DNA of 12,065 nucleotides from Simkania sp. (lineage in GTDB: Bacteria; Chlamydiota; Chlamydiia; Chlamydiales; Simkaniaceae): the NCBI GenBank assembly GCA_028281425.1, contig JANQJX010000177.1, positions 1-12,065 of the forward strand. Direction: 5' to 3'. The position numbers were made by a program, and so were the translations under genes. The notes under the pieces were generated by a model. The model made no database searches, had not been told where the DNA came from, and saw only the letters and a program-made list of their open reading frames with translations. Below, piece by piece: positions 7,317 to 12,065 of the stretch (within the stretch, counting starts at the first letter, position 1; each line of letters opens with the position of its first letter).

Positions 7317-7334
7317 ACTGAAAAATTTTTCGGA
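7304..7334 (+). repeat. IS-end-like 31-bp repeat, copy 1
   Basis: GGGCCTGTCTTGAACTG at 7304-7320 followed by AAAAATTTTTCGGA. The reverse complement occurs at 12031-12061 with two mismatches. It directly follows, and slightly overlaps, the end of the transposase remnant, as expected for the right terminal inverted repeat of the same element. Confidence 0.7.
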
Positions 7335-7499
7335 TTCATTGAGGTTTTTTTCGAAAATTGTGAAAGCTGCAAACTCACCTACTCTTGAGAGACTTTCTCA
7401 AGCCTAAAGAGAAAAGATCCTTGAGACGATGAGGCTCCATCCCACTATTTCCCCAAGTCATAGCAAATACGAATAAAATAGGAAACACAATTGTCGAGA
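7335..7499. other. intergenic segment without a recognised gene
   Basis: This lies between the IS end and the hairpin at 7500-7535. A minus-strand frame of about 45 codons is open here (reading through FPILFVFAMTW and MEPHRLKDLF), but it has no start context and no family I know. I see nothing else. Confidence 0.4.
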
Positions 7500-7535
7500 T
7501 CAAAGTGATTGTTTCAAAACACTTTGAATTTTTTT
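7500..7535 (+). terminator. possible rho-independent terminator, plus strand
   Basis: TCAAAGTG at 7500-7507 pairs perfectly with CACTTTGA at 7520-7527 over a 12-nt loop and is followed by seven T residues at 7529-7535. It would stop plus-strand transcription leaving the transposase remnant before it enters the convergent gene ending at 7540. The stem is short and AT-rich, so efficiency may be low. Confidence 0.5.
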
Positions 7536-7539
7536 ACTT

Positions 7540-8643
7540 TTATCGATTAGCTAAGGAATCGGATATTTTCGTATACCCGAAAGGAAACCCACAATAAAAC
7601 TGGGCAAATTTTTTATCTTTTTTACAATACTCCTCAACATAATGCCATGCCTCGAAAGAGAGTTGTTCTTCATGAATCCTTTCAACTTCTTCTTTGTTAA
7701 AGTGGTGGGGTAAAAGATCTTGACTTTTTTCTTTAAAATACAAATTCCAAAATATTTGATCGTAAAAAGAGAGATGTTTCCAAAAGGGTTTGAGGTCTTT
7801 TGTCTCTACATCCAGAAGTTGGAGAAAAATTTTGTCTGCATATAAATATTGAGCAAAATCTTTTTTTACATCTAGGGAAAGAGTCGAAAGTAAATCAGGA
7901 TTCATCTTAAAGGCATAATAGTACCAAACAAGATCCCCTTCGGATAAAGTCGCAACATCGATGTCAAACTCTAAATCAGGTAAACATTCTCTTTTAAGGA
8001 TGGGTTTATCAGGAGCAAAGCCATAATCATAGAGAAGTTGATTACGCAATTTTTCCTTCTCACTAGAAATATTGTTTTGTGTTCTTTGCATAAAAAAGAC
8101 AAACTCTTCTTTTGTTAAATCCTCATCACTTTCAAATCGGGTAAAAAGAAGAAAAGACTGCTTTTTTGCTAAAAAGATTTGATTCCATGCAATTTGCTTT
8201 TTTAAAGAAAGCTTATCCCATTGTTTTGGATTTTGAGCATAATAAGAATCATTGTAAACCAAATCAGAATCTTTGAGACTTTGAAGCGATGCTTTTGAAA
8301 CATCTAGGGGAAGGATTGGAGTAGGAGAAAAATATTTAAAAAAGACATAGCTTAACACTCTGAGCCCTACACGATAGATCCCAATAGGAAGGGCCTTACT
8401 TAAAGAGAGTGTCCAACCCAACTTGGGAATGATCAAAGGAGTCAGCAAGATTCCAATCGCAACAGCAGAGATATTGCAAACAAGCTTTCCTAAAAAAGAT
8501 TTAGGCTGTAGAGTCTGCCTAACTCCATAAGATAGGGGGCTATTTACAACCGTCGCTATAAATCTTCCTCCTGAAGAGACAGCCGAAACATCAATTTCTT
8601 TCTGACGCTTTGAATAAATTTGACAATTGATAGATTGTGACAA
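7540..8643 (-). CDS. hypothetical membrane protein with internal repeats
   Basis: A protein of 367 residues, family not recognised. After a polar start it has two hydrophobic segments, about 52-72 (VAIGILLTPLII) and 83-104 (VLSYVFFKYF), joined by a short loop. This is a paired arrangement resembling chlamydial inclusion membrane proteins. The rest, 110-367, is soluble, rich in aromatic and charged residues, and repetitive. Residues 120-160 (DLVYNDSYYAQNPK then LSLKKQIAWNQIFLAKK) resemble 233-272 (DLVWYYYAFKMNPD then LSLDVKKDFAQYLYADK). A weaker third unit is at 281-306 (DLKPFWKHLSFYDQIFWNLYFKEK). The stretch DLTKEEFVFFMQRT also parallels LPHHFNKEEVERIHEEQ. The only upstream start in frame is a TTG at 8643 with weak purines ahead of it, so the true start is uncertain. 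It lies 87 bp after the thioesterase gene on the same strand. Confidence 0.72.
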   Translation of the reverse strand: MSQSINCQIYSKRQKEIDVSAVSSGGRFIATVVNSPLSYGVRQTLQPKSFLGKLVCNISAVAIGILLTPLIIPKLGWTLSLSKALPIGIYRVGLRVLSYVFFKYFSPTPILPLDVSKASLQSLKDSDLVYNDSYYAQNPKQWDKLSLKKQIAWNQIFLAKKQSFLLFTRFESDEDLTKEEFVFFMQRTQNNISSEKEKLRNQLLYDYGFAPDKPILKRECLPDLEFDIDVATLSEGDLVWYYYAFKMNPDLLSTLSLDVKKDFAQYLYADKIFLQLLDVETKDLKPFWKHLSFYDQIFWNLYFKEKSQDLLPHHFNKEEVERIHEEQLSFEAWHYVEEYCKKDKKFAQFYCGFPFGYTKISDSLANR

Positions 8644-8713
8644 GTATAAACCATCTTTTTAAATTTTCGTCTATTTTAATAAAATAAACGTTTTTTTTCG
8701 ATAAAAAAAACAA

Positions 8714-8719
8714 ATTATA
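8714..8719 (-). promoter_or_regulatory. perfect TATAAT -10 box, minus strand
   Basis: TATAAT reads on the minus strand about 70 nt upstream of the TTG start of the gene at 7540-8643. No clear -35 element is seen 16-18 nt upstream. The flanks are so AT-rich that a chance match is possible. Confidence 0.3.
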
Positions 8720-8730
8720 TTGAAATAAAA

Positions 8731-9126
8731 TTATTTTTTTAAAATATTTTTGAATTCTTTAGGAATGGGTATAGACTCTTTTGTCTCACAGGAGTAAAGA
8801 GCATGAACAATGGTTGCAACCCCAATCTCCTTCCCTTCTTTTTTAAACTCCGAGCGATGTGTAAAAGAGCAGTTTCCAATATGAGGAATTTCTAAAGTTA
8901 CATCGACTTTCTCTCCTACTGTCATCGACTCAAAATAATCAGCTTCGGCGTGAACAATAGGAAAAAGAAATTTTTTGTCCTGAACCATGCATGCCAGAGA
9001 AAAACCTTGCTGTCGTATAAAGTCCTCAAAAGCCTCTAGAGCAATCTTTAACTGATTGGTAAAATAAATTCTCCCAGTGGCATCGGTCTCTTGCATGCGA
9101 ATGATTCTATGATAGATAAAACTCAT
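8731..9126 (-). CDS. hotdog thioesterase, probable DHNA-CoA hydrolase
   Basis: A cytoplasmic 4HBT-fold acyl-CoA thioesterase of 131 residues. It has the QETDATGRIYF block (12-22), matching the D-T-D-A-x-G-x-x-Y-F active site with Asp15, then the helix with Glu31 in LEAFEDFI. The middle segment PIVHAEADYFESMTVGEKV closely recalls cyanobacterial and plant DHNA-CoA hydrolases (Slr0204 type), more than YbgC. Releasing 1,4-dihydroxy-2-naphthoate from CoA is the step between MenB and MenA, and both are encoded nearby, so this is the likely substrate; a general acyl-CoA thioesterase remains possible. The start was set at ATG 9126 because AGAGG (9137-9133) lies 6 nt before it and the family begins just before the Y-x-R strand. 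The open frame also extends to a TTG at 9156. It stands apart from the men operon, on the other strand. Confidence 0.82.
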   Translation of the reverse strand: MSFIYHRIIRMQETDATGRIYFTNQLKIALEAFEDFIRQQGFSLACMVQDKKFLFPIVHAEADYFESMTVGEKVDVTLEIPHIGNCSFTHRSEFKKEGKEIGVATIVHALYSCETKESIPIPKEFKNILKK

Positions 9127-9132
9127 CTGGGA

Positions 9133-9137
9133 CCTCT
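9133..9137 (-). promoter_or_regulatory. ribosome binding site of the thioesterase
   Basis: AGAGG on the minus strand, 6 nt before ATG 9126. It supports this start over the TTG at 9156. Confidence 0.6.
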
Positions 9138-9229
9138 GTATCACTGCTTGAAGCAAATGAAATGGAGATTTTTTTAAATAAAATTTTTTATAGTTAGCGA
9201 AACCAGCTCTAGCCTCTACTTCTCATTAC

Positions 9230-9257
9230 CTCTACAAAAACCTGCATGCTCTATTTC
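9230..9257 (+). repeat. degenerate 28-bp direct repeat, copy A
   Basis: CTCTACAAAAACC then TGCATGCTCTATTTC matches 11813-11840 at 22 of 28 positions, with five of the six differences being transitions. The two copies flank the TPR gene in the same orientation. The similarity is weak and could be chance. Confidence 0.3.
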
Positions 9258-9291
9258 CCGATTGTCCTAAGAAAATAATCACGCATCCCTT

Positions 9292-9329
9292 GTCGAAAGA
9301 GTCGAATGGGGTCGAAAGAGTCGAATGGG
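9292..9329 (+). repeat. perfect 19-bp tandem duplication
   Basis: GTCGAAAGAGTCGAATGGG occurs twice without a gap (9292-9310 and 9311-9329). Each unit itself contains GTCGAA twice, at a 9-bp step. It is non-coding. Confidence 0.9.
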
Positions 9330-9456
9330 TTTTCATTTTAAACAAAAAAAATCTTTAAATCCACATTTCTCAAAAATCTAGAAAAAAAGAGTGAAGCTTG
9401 CTTCTGGCATCTTAATTAAAATTTATTTTGTTACGGAAATGCTCTCCCCTAAGTAT

Positions 9457-9536
9457 ATCGACTTCCATCATTAAATTCACAAAATTTGAAGTGAAAAGAT
9501 AAGTAAGAGTTTGTGAATTTAATGATTAAAATCGAT
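9457..9536. repeat. 27-bp inverted repeat, 26-nt loop
   Basis: The arms 9457-9483 and 9510-9536 pair over 24 of 27 positions. The inner 17 bp are perfect (ATCATTAAATTCACAAA against TTTGTGAATTTAATGAT), and the outermost ATCGA/TCGAT also matches. No T-tract follows in the manner of a terminator. It may be a palindromic repeat or MITE-like remnant, or a regulatory cruciform. Confidence 0.8.
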
Positions 9537-9568
9537 ATTAATCCATATTAATTTCATATAAAGATTTT

Positions 9569-9629
9569 TTTTAAGCAATTCAAAATGAATTTCAAATCAT
9601 TTTGAATCGAAATCAATCTTTGCTTAAAA
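9569..9629. repeat. nested inverted repeat upstream of the TPR gene
   Basis: The inner arms TTCAAAATGA (9579-9588) and TCATTTTGAA (9597-9606) are perfect around an 8-nt loop. The outer arms TTTTAAGCAA (9569-9578) and TTGCTTAAAA (9620-9629) are also perfect. Only the 13 nt at 9607-9619 are unpaired on one side. It ends about 25 bp before the predicted -35 box. Confidence 0.75.
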
Positions 9630-9653
9630 GCCTGTTTGAGCCCGTTTAAGCCG

Positions 9654-9683
9654 TTGTCTTAAATTGGAAAACTCTCATATAAT
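9654..9683 (+). promoter_or_regulatory. sigma-70-type promoter for the TPR gene
   Basis: TTGTCT (9654-9659, four of six consensus bases) and TATAAT (9678-9683, perfect) are separated by 18 nt. Transcription would start near 9690, leaving a short leader before the ATG at 9719. Confidence 0.55.
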
Positions 9684-9718
9684 TGGCAATTCATCCATAA
9701 TAGCAGGTTAAGCGTCTT

Positions 9719-11761
9719 ATGACGAAGGCACATCAGGTCAAGTCCCTTCCCTATGCCAATCTTCCAAATGACAATTCCTTGCCCAAATCTTCTTCCTTTT
9801 CTCAAAATTACTCCAGCCTCATTCATACCCTCTTAAAAAAAGGAGAACTTTCCCTTTTATATGGAGATTTTTCAGGAATGCGTTTTTTCGAAATGGCAAT
9901 AGAACTCGACCCTAAAAATTCGACCCTTTTATATGAACAGGGTCTTGCTCTATTTGAATTTGGAAGCACAGAAGGAAAGGAAGAGATTCTCACTTTAGCA
10001 AGCAAATGGTTTAAACGCTCCAGCAAACTGAGTCCACAATTTTTTGAAACTTGGCATGCTTGGGGCAATACGCTTTATCTTCTTGGGTTACGTAAAAATG
10101 AACCCGCCTATTTTATGAATGCTCAAAAGAAATTGGAAAAAGCCCTTCAACTTTCTTGCAACCAAGGAAATGATATTTTAGCAGATCTTTATTGGGATAT
10201 TGCATCGGTTTGGAAAGAGCTCGCCAAAGTTTCTGGAGAGATTTCCGAGCTTAATGTTTCTATTCAAGCTTATGAAAAAGCTCTTTCTTATCAAGATGAT
10301 TTTCCTGCAGAATTTTGGATCGATTTTGGTGATGTTTACTTAACATTTGGTCAAAAAACAACTGATTTCCGTTTTCATTTGAAAGCTATTAATTGTTATA
10401 AAAAGGGGGTGTCCCTTTCGATTTCCTCTTTCCATGGATGGATAAAACTTGCGCTTGGGGTGAAAGAAATTTACCTGTCTACCCATGAAGAAGATCATTT
10501 TACTCAAGCAAATGAATGCTATAGTGCTGCTGCTCAATTAAGTCCTAAAAACAGTCAGGTTTGGATAGAATGGTCAAAATTATTGCTCGAAGGAGGCGCC
10601 TATTCTCAGGATGCAAAAATATTCCATTCTTGTATTGAAAAATGCCATCGTGCTTTAAAATACTCTCCAAATTCTTCTGAGGTCATCTGCATATGGGCCC
10701 AAGTGCTTGTGAATTTGGGCATTTTAACCCAAAATTTAGAGTTTCTTTATGAAGCTCAAAATAAAATGGAAATACTTTTAGAGCATAGAGCTGATACTCC
10801 CGGCATTTGTTATTCTCACGGAATTTGCTTAATGGGTCTTGCTGCCTATTTTTCCGATGCAGACTACTATTATCAAGCTATTGAAAGATTCCAGGAAGGC
10901 CTCACTCTCAACCGAAATCATAGAGAGCTGTGGACAGGAATGGCTTTAGCACATGTTCAAGTGGGATCAATTGATGATGATGAAAAAAACTATGAACGTG
11001 CGTGCCGTTTTTTTGAAAAAGCACTTCATTTACAAAAGACAAGCGATCTCCATTTTCAATATGGACATTGTCTTTTAAAATATGGAGAGCTCCTTCGTAG
11101 CCAATCACTTATCGAAGCCTCTATTTACCATTTTGAAAATGCAATTGGGAAACAAAAAAATTGCTTCTATTCCCATCTTGAATGGCTTTTTTACTATGCA
11201 GTTGCTCTTGATAATTTAGCTGAATTCATAGAAGGGGAGAAACTCTATCTAAAAGCCATTGAAATTTTAATGCATATTTTAAATTTAAAACCCGAATATA
11301 AGGGGATTCATCACCAACTTGCTCTTACCTATAGCCATTACGGTGAACTGATTCACGATAAAGATCTCTACCAGCTTGCACTTCATCATCACCGCACTGC
11401 CTACCTTAAAGACAAAGAAAACGATCACATTATTCACAATTGGGCCATTACGCTTATCAATTTCTCTGAACTTACTCAAAACAGTCATGATGCCGACCAT
11501 CTTTTACGTGAAGCAGAGCAAAAAATGATTCAAGCAGCAAAACTTGGAAACACACAAGCCTATTTTTCTCTTGCCTCTCTCTACTCTCTTATTGGAAATG
11601 TTGAGCGTTCCGTCTATTTTCTTGAAAAAGCACACTCATTTGGAATTCTCCCTCCTATTGAAGAGCTTATTGAAGATGACTGGCTAGATAATATCAAAAA
11701 TACAGAAGCTTTTTCTCATCTCATCAAAAAAATTGAATCGACCCAAGAAAAACATTCTTAA
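9719..11761 (+). CDS. large TPR-repeat protein
   Basis: A protein of 680 residues made almost wholly of tetratricopeptide-like helical pairs, with no signal peptide or membrane segment, so probably cytoplasmic unless secreted by another route. Roughly ten to twelve units can be read. Examples are FEMAIELDPKNSTLLYEQGLALFEFG near 55-81, FKRSSKLSPQFFETWHAWGNTLYLLG near 98-123, AQLSPKNSQVWIEWSKLLLEGG near 272-293 and FEKALHLQKTSDLHFQYGHCLLKYG near 434-458. Many units are longer than the usual 34 residues because an extra loop follows the first helix. The C-terminus (EDDWLDNIKNTEAFSHLIKKI) is the usual cap of such arrays. TPR arrays bind proteins; in chlamydiae some act as chaperones for secretion, but this copy shows no hint of its partner. 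A weak AGG precedes the ATG, a good promoter lies at 9654-9683, and no terminator is evident downstream. Confidence 0.9.
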   Translation: MTKAHQVKSLPYANLPNDNSLPKSSSFSQNYSSLIHTLLKKGELSLLYGDFSGMRFFEMAIELDPKNSTLLYEQGLALFEFGSTEGKEEILTLASKWFKRSSKLSPQFFETWHAWGNTLYLLGLRKNEPAYFMNAQKKLEKALQLSCNQGNDILADLYWDIASVWKELAKVSGEISELNVSIQAYEKALSYQDDFPAEFWIDFGDVYLTFGQKTTDFRFHLKAINCYKKGVSLSISSFHGWIKLALGVKEIYLSTHEEDHFTQANECYSAAAQLSPKNSQVWIEWSKLLLEGGAYSQDAKIFHSCIEKCHRALKYSPNSSEVICIWAQVLVNLGILTQNLEFLYEAQNKMEILLEHRADTPGICYSHGICLMGLAAYFSDADYYYQAIERFQEGLTLNRNHRELWTGMALAHVQVGSIDDDEKNYERACRFFEKALHLQKTSDLHFQYGHCLLKYGELLRSQSLIEASIYHFENAIGKQKNCFYSHLEWLFYYAVALDNLAEFIEGEKLYLKAIEILMHILNLKPEYKGIHHQLALTYSHYGELIHDKDLYQLALHHHRTAYLKDKENDHIIHNWAITLINFSELTQNSHDADHLLREAEQKMIQAAKLGNTQAYFSLASLYSLIGNVERSVYFLEKAHSFGILPPIEELIEDDWLDNIKNTEAFSHLIKKIESTQEKHS

Positions 11762-11812
11762 AGAGGATATGTAAGCATTTGCGTCCCGTTTACCCCCTAT
11801 TTTGCCTACCTA

Positions 11813-11840
11813 CTCTAGAAAAATCCACATGTTCTGTTTC
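11813..11840 (+). repeat. degenerate 28-bp direct repeat, copy B
   Basis: This is the partner of 9230-9257 (22 of 28 identical), on the other side of the TPR gene. Confidence 0.3.
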
Positions 11841-11939
11841 TGCTCATAGATCTAATAAATTCTTCTAAGTTCAGCTCCACTATTTCTCCTTTTGCTATTT
11901 GTGTGTCTTTTTGGAATCAGTTTTATGCAATGTTCATCC

Positions 11940-11981
11940 GCATTTTGCATGCCTTTTTCCCATAAGAGGCATGCGAAATGC
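11940..11981. repeat. 15-bp inverted repeat (hairpin)
   Basis: GCATTTTGCATGCCT (11940-11954) pairs with AGGCATGCGAAATGC (11967-11981), with one G-T wobble, over a 12-nt loop. There is no T-tract on either strand, so it is not a standard terminator although it follows the TPR gene. Confidence 0.75.
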
Positions 11982-12030
11982 AGGTTAAAGGGAAAAATAG
12001 GGTGCAATTCGAAGATAGTAGAGATGTCAG

Positions 12031-12061
12031 TCCGAACAATTTTTCAGTTCAAGGCAGGCCC
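12031..12061 (-). repeat. IS-end-like 31-bp repeat, copy 2 (inverted)
   Basis: Its reverse complement matches 7304-7334 at 29 of 31 positions. With copy 1 taken as the right end of an element lying to its left, copy 2 would be the left end of a second element running out of the window to the right. Confidence 0.7.
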
Positions 12062-12065
12062 TTTA

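Larger units (their letters stand above)
9127..9718. other. 592-bp repeat-rich intergenic region
   Basis: This separates the divergent thioesterase and TPR genes and carries no credible reading frame or tRNA. It holds a 19-bp tandem repeat (9292-9329), a long inverted repeat (9457-9536), a nested inverted repeat (9569-9629) and a promoter for the TPR gene (9654-9683). Their density suggests remains of a small mobile or structured element. Confidence 0.6.
11762..12065. other. 304-bp intergenic region ending in an IS-end-like repeat
   Basis: No gene is seen after the TPR stop codon. It contains the degenerate 28-bp repeat (11813-11840), a strong hairpin (11940-11981) and the second 31-bp repeat (12031-12061). 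Confidence 0.6.

Noticed and set aside
7391..7525. Minus-strand open frame of about 45 codons with a hydrophobic stretch (FPILFVFAMTW)
   Set aside because: No start codon with a ribosome binding site, no recognisable family, and it lies in a scar region; likely chance.
9292..9329. CRISPR array
   Set aside because: Two abutting copies without spacers, and no cas genes.

Overview
The window is AT-rich and comes from a bacterium that uses the classical o-succinylbenzoate menaquinone route and carries decayed insertion sequences. My best guess is an environmental chlamydia (Parachlamydiaceae or Rhabdochlamydiaceae type). The reasons are the AT-rich coding, three successive unrecognised or effector-like proteins with short paired hydrophobic segments, the long TPR protein and the transposase debris. 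This is an inference from style; nothing in the window proves the lineage.

Layout: (1) 1-196 is non-coding but strongly structured, and looks like a remnant of a group II intron-type RNA directly in front of menH. (2) 197-4963 is a tightly packed plus-strand operon menH-menB-menA-menC-menE, with an ATGA overlap, a gap of only 7 bp, and two overlaps of 13-14 bp. menF and menD are not in the window and should be upstream. (3) 4920-6827 holds two minus-strand genes: a macro-domain protein with a hydrophobic N-terminus, which overlaps menE tail to tail, and an unrecognised membrane-type protein. (4) 6828-7539 is a gene-poor scar with a C-terminal transposase remnant and an IS-end-like 31-bp repeat. 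(5) 7540-9126 holds two minus-strand genes: an unrecognised membrane protein with internal repeats, and a hotdog thioesterase resembling 1,4-dihydroxy-2-naphthoyl-CoA (DHNA-CoA) hydrolases. (6) 9127-9718 is non-coding and rich in inverted and tandem repeats. (7) 9719-11761 is a large TPR protein. (8) 11762-12065 is non-coding and ends in a second, inverted copy of the 31-bp repeat.

Functionally, MenH, MenC, MenE, MenB, the thioesterase and MenA account for every step from the MenD product to demethylmenaquinone. The thioesterase would fill the step between MenB and MenA, although it lies about 4 kb from the operon. The three other minus-strand or hypothetical proteins are the least explained part of the window; the macro-domain protein is the best candidate for something new, because it joins a membrane-type N-terminus and a duplicated linker to an ADP-ribose-binding or hydrolysing domain.
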